A stretch of 64,000 nucleotides of DNA from Gallaecimonas xiamenensis 3-C-1 (GTDB taxonomy: Bacteria > Pseudomonadota > Gammaproteobacteria > Enterobacterales > Gallaecimonadaceae): contig NZ_AMRI01000024.1 in NCBI RefSeq assembly GCF_000299915.1, positions 1-64,000 on the forward strand, written 5' to 3'. The notes under the pieces were generated by a model that was not told the origin of the DNA, made no database searches, and worked only from the letters and a program-made list of their open reading frames with translations. Below are positions 25,730 through 34,156 of this stretch, piece after piece. Both the position numbers and the translations under genes were made by a program. Numbering within the stretch: position 1 is the first letter of the stretch; every line of letters starts with the position of its first letter.

Positions 25730-27921
25730 CCGATCTCAAGGCCCGTTTTGCCGAACTGGCCCAGGCCTACCAGGCTGACCCGGCCCTGTGCTGGCTGCCG
25801 GTGCGCCACCATAGCCCGGCCTGCGCCGCCCATACCCTGGCCCAGTTGCACAGCCACAGGCCCCAGGTGCTGCTGATAGAGGCGCCGGGGGCCTTTTTGC
25901 GCCACCTGCCGGTGTTGCAGGACCCAGAGGCGACGCCGCCCTTGGCCATCTACCAGGACGAGGCCTATTACCCCTTCGCCGAGAACAGCCCCGAGTGGCA
26001 GGCCCTGCGCTGGGCCGGGCAAAACGGCGCCGAGGTGCGCTTTATCGACCTGGACCACAAGCCACAGCAGAGCCAAGAGGGCTGGAACGACGCCCGCTTT
26101 CTCAGCTCCGACTACAGCCGCCGCCTGCAACAGCACCTGGGGTGCCGGGACGCCGACGAGCTGTGGCAGCGGCTCTTTGAGCAGGTGCAGTTTGCCAGCG
26201 CAGGCAGCTTCTTCCTGCAGGTGCTGCTGTTTTGCGCCGCCAGCCGCGCCTGTTACAGCCCCCAGAGCCTGGCGGAAGAAGGGGACCTGGCCCGGGAAAC
26301 CCAGATGCGGGCCCATATCAAGGCGGCCAGGGGCCAATACCAGCGCCTGGCGGTGCTGACCGGCGGTTTTCATACCCCGGCCCTCTTTGCCTGGGCCGAC
26401 GAAAACGCCGCCCTCCAGCAAGGGGACCCGGCCGACAGCTTTGTGATCCGCTACACCGACAAACTGCTGGAGGCCCGCAACGGCTACGGCGCCGGCATGC
26501 CCTACCCGGCCTTTTGCCGCTGGCAGTTCCAGCAACGGCACCTGGACGCCGACAGCTGGCTGCTGTTCCTGCTGGACCAGATGCCGGCCCTGCCCCTGGT
26601 GTACAAACAGAACTGCTTCGAGCACCTACAGCAGCTGTGCCGGCTGCGCGGCCTGGCCCGCCCCGGCAGCTACGATCTGCTGGACTCCCTGGGCAGCTGC
26701 CTTATCAAGGAGCAGCTGGGGGCCAAGACCCTGGCCCCCTGGCAAAAGGTATTGAGCGGCCAGGCCATGGGCCAGCTGCCGGCCCACTGCCCCAGCCCAC
26801 CCCTGGTGGCAGAGGTGCGGGCCGCCTGCCGGGCTGCCCGATTGCACCTGGACCAGGCCGGCCAGTGCCATTTCGACCTTTACGACATGACGGCTGGCGC
26901 CAGGGAGCGGCGCCAGCTGCTGGCAAGGCTGCTGTTTCTGGAAACTGGCTTTACCCAGCCCCAGCAGGGCTACCAGGTGCTGACCCGCCTGGACGTCAAA
27001 CGGCGCCACGAAAGCTGGCGCTACCATTGGACCCCGACGGTGGAAGTGGCCCTGGCCAGGCAATCGGCCAAGGGCAGCAAGCTGGCAACCCTGGTCAGCC
27101 AGGCCCTGGACAGCCGCCAGCTGGACAGCCTGGACCACCTGGTGTCCAAGCAGCTGCTGGCGGTGCAGCTGGGCCTGCCCGAACACCTGGACAAGGCGCA
27201 GCTGGCCGAGCAACTGGCCCATTGCAGCGATATCAAGGCCCTGGCCGCCAGCTTTATTGCCCTGGTCCAGGCCGCCAACCACCCCCTGTTCGCCGCCTAC
27301 GATCTGGTGCCTTTGTACCGCAGCCTCTGGCAGCAGCTGGGATACCAACTGCCGGCCCTCAACCAGTTGGAGGACCAGGAGGCCCTGGCGCTGCTGCTGT
27401 CCCTGCAAGGGGTGGCGCTGATGCACGAGGCCGACCTCAAAGACCAGTGGCGGGACCGGCTCCAGTGGCTTATCCAGCACAGCAGCCACAAGCCGACCCT
27501 GGACATTGCCCTGCGCGCCCTGGCCCTGGACCTGGACGGCGCCGACCCGGCGCCCCTGCTGCATCAGCTGAAGTTGCAGGACGACCCCTTCCCGCTGCTA
27601 GAAGCGCTACTCAAGGTGGTGCCCCACTGGCTGCATCAGCAACAGGGGCTGTTGGCCCTGCTCAATCAGTGGCTGGCCGGGCAAAGCCCTGACCAGTTTC
27701 TGGAGCGGTTGCCGGCCATGCGAGCGCTGTTTTGCCACCTGGACGCCCGGGAGGTGGACAGGGTCTGCCAGCAGCTGCAGCAACTCAACCAATGGCAAGG
27801 GGGCATCAACTGGCTGCGCCAGGACTTAAACGAGCAGGACCACAGCCAGGGCCTGGCCCTGGAGGCTACATTGCGCCAACGCCTGACAGCACAAGGACTC
27901 GAGCAATGGCTGAGCAACTGA
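25717..27921 (+). CDS. yehM: DUF5682 protein (YehM-like)
   Basis: 734 residues. An N-terminal domain has CWLPVRHHSPACAAHTL (about 25-41) and PQVLLIEAPGAF (49-60), then AEVRFIDLDHKP, the signature of DUF5682. This motif layout (His pair, LIEAP acidic, later IDLD) resembles the TIKI/TraB/EreA-like enzyme fold, so a hydrolytic activity is possible, but this is inference. The C-terminal 300 residues are helical and Gln/Leu-rich. The start is GTG 25717, 13 bases inside the ATPase gene. No ATG in frame nearby would keep the conserved N-terminus. Confidence 0.85.
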   Translation: MDALADLKARFAELAQAYQADPALCWLPVRHHSPACAAHTLAQLHSHRPQVLLIEAPGAFLRHLPVLQDPEATPPLAIYQDEAYYPFAENSPEWQALRWAGQNGAEVRFIDLDHKPQQSQEGWNDARFLSSDYSRRLQQHLGCRDADELWQRLFEQVQFASAGSFFLQVLLFCAASRACYSPQSLAEEGDLARETQMRAHIKAARGQYQRLAVLTGGFHTPALFAWADENAALQQGDPADSFVIRYTDKLLEARNGYGAGMPYPAFCRWQFQQRHLDADSWLLFLLDQMPALPLVYKQNCFEHLQQLCRLRGLARPGSYDLLDSLGSCLIKEQLGAKTLAPWQKVLSGQAMGQLPAHCPSPPLVAEVRAACRAARLHLDQAGQCHFDLYDMTAGARERRQLLARLLFLETGFTQPQQGYQVLTRLDVKRRHESWRYHWTPTVEVALARQSAKGSKLATLVSQALDSRQLDSLDHLVSKQLLAVQLGLPEHLDKAQLAEQLAHCSDIKALAASFIALVQAANHPLFAAYDLVPLYRSLWQQLGYQLPALNQLEDQEALALLLSLQGVALMHEADLKDQWRDRLQWLIQHSSHKPTLDIALRALALDLDGADPAPLLHQLKLQDDPFPLLEALLKVVPHWLHQQQGLLALLNQWLAGQSPDQFLERLPAMRALFCHLDAREVDRVCQQLQQLNQWQGGINWLRQDLNEQDHSQGLALEATLRQRLTAQGLEQWLSN

Positions 27922-29003
27922 AGGAACGCTGGCGCCTGGTATTGGGGCGCTACGCCGACAGCCTGGGGGCCAACCTCAGCGGCCAGCAACTGGCCCAGGA
28001 CCAGGTACTGGAACAGCTTTATGCCGAGGGCCAGCGGGGCCGGGGCCTGAAGGTAACCGACACCCTGGAGGACAACGTCGGCCAGTGGCTGGAAAACGCC
28101 GAAGCCCTGTTTCCCCGCTCGGTGAACGACCAGCTGCAACAGCACGCCCTGGAGCGCTTCGACCTGCACCAGCTCTTGCAGCAACCGGGGATGCTGGACA
28201 AGGTGAGCCCCAGCCTGGGGCTGCTCAAGCAGCTGATGAAGCTCAACGCTCACCACAACCTGGAGCTGCGCCAGCGGGTCGAGGCCATTATCCGTGCCGT
28301 GGTAGAGGAACTGCTGCGCCTGCTGCGGCCCAAAATCACCAACACCCTGGCCGGGCGCCGCAACCGCCAGGCCCACAGCCCGGTAAAACGCCTGGCCAAC
28401 CTGGACTGGCAGACCACCATCAGGCGCAACCTCAAGCATTTCGACGGGGAAAAGCTGCGCTATGAGCGGGTCTATTTCCATGCCCGCCGCCAAACCCAGC
28501 TGCCCTGGCATGTGGTGCTGTGCATAGACCAGTCCGGCTCCATGGCCGAGTCCATGATCTACTCGGCGGTGATCGCCGGCATCATCACCCGGTTGCCGTC
28601 GGTGCGGCTGTCACTGGTGGTGTTCGACACCAAGCTGATGGATCTGAGCGACCATGCCCAAGACCCGGTGACAGTACTGCTTAAATGCCAGATGGGCGGT
28701 GGCACCCATATCGCCAACGCCTGGCGCTATTGCCAGCAGCTGGCCCAAGAGCCCGGGCGCACCCTGGTGGCCACCGTTTCCGACTTTGACGAAGGGGGGC
28801 CGCAGCAGGCCCTGTTCAGCCAGGCCAAGGACATGATTGACAGTGGCATCACCATGATGGGGCTGACCGCCCTCACCGCCGACTCCCAGCCCTTTTACGA
28901 CAGCCATGCCACCGCCCAGCTGCAACGCCTGGGCATGGAGGTCAGCGCCCTGAGCCCGGACCGCTTCGCCCAGCGCCTGGCCAAGATCATGGGGCTGCGC
29001 TGA
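27906..29003 (+). CDS. yehP: VWA-domain protein (YehP-like)
   Basis: 365 residues. A helical N-terminal region (1-195) precedes a von Willebrand factor A domain with an intact MIDAS: VVLCIDQSGSM (Asp at about 208, Ser 210 and 212), GGGTHI (Thr at about 267) and SDFDEG (Asp at about 293). VWA-MIDAS proteins bind a divalent metal and clients, and are partners of MoxR ATPases. ATG 27906 overlaps the preceding gene by 16 bases and its TGA overlaps the next ATG (TGATG). The pairing with yehL strongly suggests a complex. Confidence 0.9.
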   Translation: MAEQLKERWRLVLGRYADSLGANLSGQQLAQDQVLEQLYAEGQRGRGLKVTDTLEDNVGQWLENAEALFPRSVNDQLQQHALERFDLHQLLQQPGMLDKVSPSLGLLKQLMKLNAHHNLELRQRVEAIIRAVVEELLRLLRPKITNTLAGRRNRQAHSPVKRLANLDWQTTIRRNLKHFDGEKLRYERVYFHARRQTQLPWHVVLCIDQSGSMAESMIYSAVIAGIITRLPSVRLSLVVFDTKLMDLSDHAQDPVTVLLKCQMGGGTHIANAWRYCQQLAQEPGRTLVATVSDFDEGGPQQALFSQAKDMIDSGITMMGLTALTADSQPFYDSHATAQLQRLGMEVSALSPDRFAQRLAKIMGLR

Positions 29004-30760
29004 TGAACGAAGCCCTCCTGACCAGCCTGACCAGCCCCGGCCTGGTGCGCCGGGCCCGCAAGGCCCTGGAAAAGGCCCAGCCCCAGCTGCACCCCGGCCA
29101 CTTTTGCTTTGAAGGCCACCAGGGCCAGCTGGACTGGCAGCACCCGGCCAACAGCCGCTGCGATTGCGGGGCCAGCGGCCTGTGTAAGCACATAGTGGCC
29201 GCCGCCCTCTACCGCCTGGAGCAAGAACAAGAGGCCCAGCCTGCGCCCCAGGCCCCGGCAGCCACTGAGCCCGAATTGGATCTACCCGCCCTGCTGCGAG
29301 ACGCCGGTAAGACCCGGGTCCGCCAGCTGCACCGCCAAAGCCAGCGCCATTGGCAGGCGGACATCAGCCAGCAGGGGGCGCTGGTGCAGGTCACCCTGGG
29401 GGACAAGCAGGTGCATTTTCGCCGGGCCACCGCCATGGCCGATCTGCTCTGCCCGGACGACGCCAGCCACCTGGCCCTGCTGGCCCTTTATCTTTATTGC
29501 CAGCACAAGGGCCTGGCCTTTCCCTGGCCAGACTATCTGGATGACCAGCAAGACCAGCGCCAGCAGCTGGCCCAGCAGGCCATAGGGCTGCTGGCACAAC
29601 TGGCCCGGCTGGGGGTAAACCGGCTACAAAGCACGGCGCTGCTGGAGCTGGACCTGTTGCTGGTGCCCCTGGCCAGGGCCGGCTTGCCGGTAGCGCCCCT
29701 AAAGCAGCTGAAAGGCAAGCTGGAACAATACCTGGCCGGCCAAGGCATCAGGGACGGCAAAGGGGTGCTGCTACCCATGGCCAGGACCCTGGCCGGCCTG
29801 CAAAGCCCCCCCGCCACCCAGCCCCAGCTGATGGAGCAGGCCCCGGCCCAGCTATTGGGGCTGGGCAGTTACCCCTGGCAGACCGACGGGGGCGCCCATG
29901 GCCTGACCCTGGTGCTGCAGGACGAGCAGGGCCGCTTTATCTGCCTTACCGAAAGCCGCAACGACAAAAGCCAAGCCCTGGATTACCAGGCCCTGTGGCG
30001 CAGCCTGCCGCTGCTGCCAGGGGCCCCCTCCGCCACCAACTGGCAAGGCCGGACCCTGGAGTTGAGCCAGGGGGAACTCAGCGGCTGGGGCCGGCTCAGG
30101 CGGCGCCAGGACAGCCGGGTCGACCCCAGTGATGCGCCCCTGGCGCCCAAGGCGGTGGACCAGGTGGCCCTTATCGACTGGCAGGCCCCCTATCTGCTGT
30201 TTGCCCCCAGCGCCCTGGTTGACCAGGGCTTTGACCAGGCCAGCCAATGCATGTGGCTGCACTACCAAGACGCCCAAGGCCAGGGGCTGAGCTTTAGCCT
30301 GCCCTACAGCCCCTTGCACCATAAGGCGGTGGCCAACCTCGAATGCCTGGGCCAGCGCCTGCCGGCGCTGATCCTGGCCCGCATTGAACGCAGCGCCAGC
30401 CACTATCGGCTGCAACCGGTGAGCCTGCTGCTAGATAGCTGGTGCAACCTGCATTTTGACGATCTGGCCAAACCGGCCGACAAACAGCTCTTGGACACCT
30501 GGCTCAGGCAGCTGCCGGCCCAGCCCGCCTCCTTGGCCCAGCCCTCTGCCCTGCAGCGCCACCTGGTGCACTGCCTGGAGCAGCTGGCAGACGGCCCGGC
30601 CGGCCCCAAGCCGCAGCTGGCCGCCCGCTCCCGAGACTTAGGGCTGGCCACCCTGGCCCGGCATCTGGACTCCACAGATCCCTTGGACAGCCTGCGGGCA
30701 GCCTATATCGCCGATATGCTGATGGACATGGGCCGGGAAAAACCGGTGTTTGCCGGCTAG
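29003..30760 (+). CDS. yehQ: SWIM zinc-finger protein (YehQ-like)
   Basis: 585 residues. Near the N-terminus there is a SWIM zinc finger CxCx(n)CxH, seen as RCDCGASGLCKHI (Cys at about 53, 55, 61 and His 63). SWIM fingers bind DNA, RNA or proteins. The rest is unrecognised, Gln/Leu-rich and mostly helical with beta sections. ATG overlaps the VWA stop codon. E. coli YehQ is reported as damaged in some strains, while this copy is complete. It is the last gene; a hairpin follows 14 bases after the stop codon. Confidence 0.88.
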   Translation: MNEALLTSLTSPGLVRRARKALEKAQPQLHPGHFCFEGHQGQLDWQHPANSRCDCGASGLCKHIVAAALYRLEQEQEAQPAPQAPAATEPELDLPALLRDAGKTRVRQLHRQSQRHWQADISQQGALVQVTLGDKQVHFRRATAMADLLCPDDASHLALLALYLYCQHKGLAFPWPDYLDDQQDQRQQLAQQAIGLLAQLARLGVNRLQSTALLELDLLLVPLARAGLPVAPLKQLKGKLEQYLAGQGIRDGKGVLLPMARTLAGLQSPPATQPQLMEQAPAQLLGLGSYPWQTDGGAHGLTLVLQDEQGRFICLTESRNDKSQALDYQALWRSLPLLPGAPSATNWQGRTLELSQGELSGWGRLRRRQDSRVDPSDAPLAPKAVDQVALIDWQAPYLLFAPSALVDQGFDQASQCMWLHYQDAQGQGLSFSLPYSPLHHKAVANLECLGQRLPALILARIERSASHYRLQPVSLLLDSWCNLHFDDLAKPADKQLLDTWLRQLPAQPASLAQPSALQRHLVHCLEQLADGPAGPKPQLAARSRDLGLATLARHLDSTDPLDSLRAAYIADMLMDMGREKPVFAG

Positions 30761-30773
30761 GGCCAGAAACGAC

Positions 30774-30800
30774 AAAGGCCGGCGCATAGCGCCAGCCTTT
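30774..30800 (+). terminator. Terminator hairpin of the yeh-like operon
   Basis: Stem AAAGGCCGGCGC (30774-30785) / GCGCCAGCCTTT (30789-30800), loop ATA, with one mismatch. There is only a short T run, so strength is moderate. It separates the operon from a minus-strand gene. Confidence 0.7.
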
Positions 30801-30826
30801 GTAGGACGAGGAAGGTAAAGCGGTTT

Positions 30827-31000
30827 TTAGTGGCCGGCTACCAGGGGGCTGGCTTTGGCGCGAAACAGGCTTTTGACCTTGGCTTTAACGGCGGCGTTGA
30901 GCTCGCTCAGGTAGACGCGGCGCTGGGCCTTGGCCAGCTGCATGTAGTAGTCGACGTCGATATTGCCGTAAGGGTCCAGTTTCAGTTCGTGCGCAGCCAT
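30827..31000 (-). CDS. Small hypothetical protein (57 aa)
   Basis: 57 residues from an ATG at 31000 preceded by GAGGAAA on the minus strand. An upstream frame start at 31087 would add a non-conserved stretch. The sequence (PYGNIDVDYYMQLAKAQRRVYLSELN) has the style of short DUF-type proteins with D-x-D-x-Y-Y and a basic helix, but no family name is certain. It converges on the yeh-like operon terminator and is divergent from a LysR gene. Confidence 0.55.
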   Translation of the reverse strand: MAAHELKLDPYGNIDVDYYMQLAKAQRRVYLSELNAAVKAKVKSLFRAKASPLVAGH

Positions 31001-31061
31001 GGGGGTTTCCTCGTTAGGGGCGGTGGTCACTTTCCACGCAGCCATACTACTGCCGAGGGGG

Positions 31062-31090
31062 CTGTTGAAAAAGCGAGCCTTTTTCAACAG
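31062..31090. repeat. Perfect 12-bp inverted repeat between divergent genes
   Basis: CTGTTGAAAAAG (31062-31073) and CTTTTTCAACAG (31079-31090) pair perfectly around the loop CGAGC. It lies between the divergent starts at 31000 and 31125. It is AT-rich and followed by no clear gene end. It may be an operator, an attenuator in the leader of the LysR gene, or an end relic of an insertion sequence. Confidence 0.8.
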
Positions 31091-31124
31091 AATGATGAAA
31101 AAATCTCAGCATTGGAGATTAAAG

Positions 31125-32036
31125 ATGCGCCGCCTTCCTCCACTCAACGCCCTGCGGGTATTCGAGGCATCAGCCCGTAACTCTAGCTTTGCTGCCGCAG
31201 GTGAGGAATTGCACGTCACCGCCTCTGCGGTCAGCCATCAGATCAAAACGCTTGAAGAATACTTGGGAGTCTCGTTATTCAGCCGCGACAAGCGCAAGGT
31301 ACAGCTGACCCCGGCCGGTGAGCAATACCTGACCGGTATCAAGCACGCCCTGGACGAGATAGAAGTGGCCACCCAGCGCCTGACCACCCAGCAGGAAAGC
31401 AACGTGGTGCAGATCAGTGTGGCCCCCAACTTCCTGATCCGCTGGCTGATGCCGAGGATGGCCCGTTTCCAGGAGCAGTACCCGGACATCGAGCTGCAGA
31501 TCAACGCCTCCATGGGCCTTATCGACTTCAATACCGCCAGCACCGACATGGCGGTCTACTTCGGTAGCGGCGACTGGGACGACATAGAGGTGCACTTCCT
31601 GCGTAAGGTGATGCTGGTGCCCATGTGCAGCCCCAGGCTGCTAAAGGGTCGCTTCCCCCTGGAAAGCCCCCAGGACCTACGCCACCACACCCTTATCTAC
31701 GTCAGCAAGCGCAAGTACGAATGGGAGAACTGGCTGGCAATGGCCGGGGTCGGCAACCTCAAGCCCAAGGGCAGCATGCAGATCTCCAGCGGCCAGCTGG
31801 CCACCGCCGCCGCCCAGGAAGATCTGGGGGTGGCCCTGGCCGACAGCACCCTGACCTCCAGGGAGATCGCCTCGGGCAGGCTGGTGGTGCCCTTCGACAT
31901 CCAGCTCGACACCCACAAGGCCTTTTACCTGGTCTATCGCAAGCACAGGCCGCTCACCACCGGCATGAAGGCCTTCAAGGAATGGTTGATGCAGGAAATG
32001 CAGGAACCGGCCCTGGTGGACGGCGCCGGGGTCTGA
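31125..32036 (+). CDS. LysR-family transcriptional regulator (GcvA-like)
   Basis: 303 residues. An N-terminal winged helix (NALRVFEASARNSSFAAAGE, then TASAVSHQIKTLEEYLGV) precedes an effector-binding domain (about 95-300) with VQISVAPNFLIRWLMPRMARF typical of the GcvA/AmpR subgroup. It likely binds a small molecule and controls a neighbouring or distant gene; the target is unknown. ATG 31125 has GGAG eight bases upstream. A longer frame from 31092 would add a non-native leader. It ends at a bidirectional terminator. Confidence 0.88.
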   Translation: MRRLPPLNALRVFEASARNSSFAAAGEELHVTASAVSHQIKTLEEYLGVSLFSRDKRKVQLTPAGEQYLTGIKHALDEIEVATQRLTTQQESNVVQISVAPNFLIRWLMPRMARFQEQYPDIELQINASMGLIDFNTASTDMAVYFGSGDWDDIEVHFLRKVMLVPMCSPRLLKGRFPLESPQDLRHHTLIYVSKRKYEWENWLAMAGVGNLKPKGSMQISSGQLATAAAQEDLGVALADSTLTSREIASGRLVVPFDIQLDTHKAFYLVYRKHRPLTTGMKAFKEWLMQEMQEPALVDGAGV

Positions 32037-32050
32037 CCACACTGCCATGA

Positions 32051-32074
32051 AAAAGGCCCCTTTCGGGGCCTTTT
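32051..32074. terminator. Bidirectional rho-independent terminator
   Basis: Perfect stem AAAAGGCCCC (32051-32060) / GGGGCCTTTT (32065-32074) with loop TTTC, located between the convergent LysR gene and the membrane-protein gene. Confidence 0.9.
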
Positions 32075-32075
32075 C

Positions 32076-33923
32076 TCAGGGTTGCTCTGTGGCGTCGGCG
32101 TTGGTCAGGTGACCTGCCACATCAGGGGAGTCGGGCTTGCCCGGCAGGGCGCTGCGGGTCTGCTCGTTGATGTTGAAGATATTGGAGGCCGCAGCCAGGT
32201 CCTTTTCACTCTTGAGGCTGGCAATGACTTCACGGTCACCCAGGAAGCCTTTGAGATCCTTCAAGAGGGCCTGCAGTGTGCCTTCGTCCCTGTGCATTTC
32301 CAGCACATGGCGGGGGAACTCCAGGTTACGGCCGCCAACACCGGCAAAGGTGGAGCTGACCAGCCTTGAGACGATCACCCAGGGGGTCATGGACGACCGC
32401 ACCAGGGTGTTCTCGGAACGGGTGGAGTCGTAAATGCCGGCACCGGTGGAAATACGCGATTCGGTAAAGGTCCCTTCGCACTTAAAGTACACCAGGGTCG
32501 ATTCGAACTGCATTTCTCCCCAGAACAGGTGGCAGTGGTTGACCAGCAACCGCGCAAACACCAGGGCGACGATGGAGGCGGTCAGGTAGGGCAGCACCGA
32601 GTCCAAGGCACCGAGCAAGGACGCCATGTCATGGATACGGTGGCTCTTGAGCTGGGCCAGCACCTCGGTGGCACCGGTAAAGGTGAAGTAGAACAGCAAT
32701 GCCGACACCCCGTAGGCCAGTTGGCCCAGGGCGGTACCGACCAAGCGCAGCTTCTTCTGCAAACCGGACACCGGCATCGGTTTATAGGCCGGCTGGGTTT
32801 CCTGGATCATCTTGCCCTTGAAAGCCCCTTTGCCTTCCGATTGCTCGTTGAGCTCGGGCTCCAGATCACGGTAGACCCGGTTGGGGATCTCTAGGTAACG
32901 GCGGTTGGCCATCACCATGGAGTCGATGTTGATGAAGATCTCGTTGGGGTGTACCGACTCCTGCCAGTTGCCCCGGTATTCCGACACCTCAGTGACCGGG
33001 TTGGCCTTGGCGGCACGCACCCCAAGCAGGGTCACCAGCAGCGCCGTGGCGGTCACCAGCAACACACAGGTCACCAGCAGCCAAAGCCCGGGCATGATGC
33101 CCTTGGCAATCAAATCGATGAGCCCAAGCAGGTTGGCAACACCACGGGACGCCCCATAGCTGTTGGCATAGCTGTACAGGTAACCCAGCAGCACGGGGGC
33201 CAGGATCGCCAGGGCCAGCACCTTGGCCAGGCTGCCGGTACCGGCGGCGTCCACCTGGGTACCCAGGCGACGGGTCACGGCACCACCGGCCTTGAACCAG
33301 ACCAGCAGCAGGTAGATCAGCAGCACGGCGCTCAGCACCGGCATCATGGCTTCAGCGCCCTGGCCCCCCAGGCCGGTGGCCGAGGTAAACCAGGCCAGCA
33401 CAAAGCACAGCAGCGCCACCAGAGTCTTGGTAAGGGCGGTAGACAGCATCAGTGCCGTGTTGCGCAGGGCATAGGGCAGGAAGGTCAGGCGCGGAAACAG
33501 GCTGTGCACCAGTCGGGCTATCCAGCCACGCGGTTCGATAAAGGTGAGGTTCTTGCGGCCCATCAGCATCTGCTCGAGCAGGCTGGCGTTGTAAGCCACA
33601 AAGGGTTGCTCCAGGTGGCTGGTAGAACGCTCGGACTCGCTGACGTTGGCGGCCAGGGAGGTAGGTACACCACGGCCCACGTAAAAGCGCATCATCTGGA
33701 AAATACCGGCACCCGTGGCCTTCAGGCCACCGCCCAGCAGAATGAAGCCGACAATGGCCATCATCCAACCGCTGACAGGGTTGCTTTTGACCAGACCAGC
33801 CACCTGCAGCAGGGCGCCAGCCCCCAGCAGACTCACCACTACACCACGCAGGGTGCGCAGCGCTCCCTCTACTTTGAACGGATTGGGGATCCCAAGATCC
33901 ACCGAGCCATGTTCAAACGACAT
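32076..33923 (-). CDS. Large hypothetical membrane protein (615 aa)
   Basis: 615 residues with about nine hydrophobic segments. These include GVVVSLLGAGALLQVAGLV (about 28-46), TALTKTLVALLCFVLAWF, PVLSAVLLIYLLLVWF, VLALAILAPVLLGYLY, WLLVTCVLLVTATALLVTLLG and later LGQLAYGVSALLFYFTF. A large soluble loop contains HPNEIFINIDSMVMANRRY. I know of no function; the shape fits a conserved gammaproteobacterial membrane protein. The gene is alone on the minus strand. The next 230 bases (33924-34156) hold no gene and probably carry its promoter. Confidence 0.8.
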   Translation of the reverse strand: MSFEHGSVDLGIPNPFKVEGALRTLRGVVVSLLGAGALLQVAGLVKSNPVSGWMMAIVGFILLGGGLKATGAGIFQMMRFYVGRGVPTSLAANVSESERSTSHLEQPFVAYNASLLEQMLMGRKNLTFIEPRGWIARLVHSLFPRLTFLPYALRNTALMLSTALTKTLVALLCFVLAWFTSATGLGGQGAEAMMPVLSAVLLIYLLLVWFKAGGAVTRRLGTQVDAAGTGSLAKVLALAILAPVLLGYLYSYANSYGASRGVANLLGLIDLIAKGIMPGLWLLVTCVLLVTATALLVTLLGVRAAKANPVTEVSEYRGNWQESVHPNEIFINIDSMVMANRRYLEIPNRVYRDLEPELNEQSEGKGAFKGKMIQETQPAYKPMPVSGLQKKLRLVGTALGQLAYGVSALLFYFTFTGATEVLAQLKSHRIHDMASLLGALDSVLPYLTASIVALVFARLLVNHCHLFWGEMQFESTLVYFKCEGTFTESRISTGAGIYDSTRSENTLVRSSMTPWVIVSRLVSSTFAGVGGRNLEFPRHVLEMHRDEGTLQALLKDLKGFLGDREVIASLKSEKDLAAASNIFNINEQTRSALPGKPDSPDVAGHLTNADATEQP

Positions 33924-34156
33924 CCATCCATCTCCCTGTCATTAGGCAAATAAACTTGTGAATAATGCGCGAAAGCTTACCACCGGATTTTGCAAAGGTT
34001 TCAGTGTTTTCAGCCTCTGTGGCGGCTTTTTTTGCCTTTGGGACAGGGGATAGGCCTTTGCCTTGAGCCCGTCTGGGCCTGTCACGTTGGTTTGGGGTTG
34101 GCCAGGCCAGAACAAAAGCTGCAGAGTCGCTGGCGATGCAGTCTGTGGCGGCGGCC

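Noticed and set aside
26232-27692. A 486-codon plus-strand frame inside the DUF5682 gene and similar Pro/Gly/Arg-rich frames across the operon
   Set aside because: Composition (Pro, Gly, Ala, Arg runs) and lack of motifs show that these are frame shadows of the real genes.
24677-29003. Magnesium/cobalt chelatase or NorQ/NorD or CoxD/CoxE maturation pair
   Set aside because: The MoxR and VWA proteins are of that broad class, but no target enzyme (chelatase large subunit, NO reductase, CO dehydrogenase) is nearby and the other partners match the yeh cluster.
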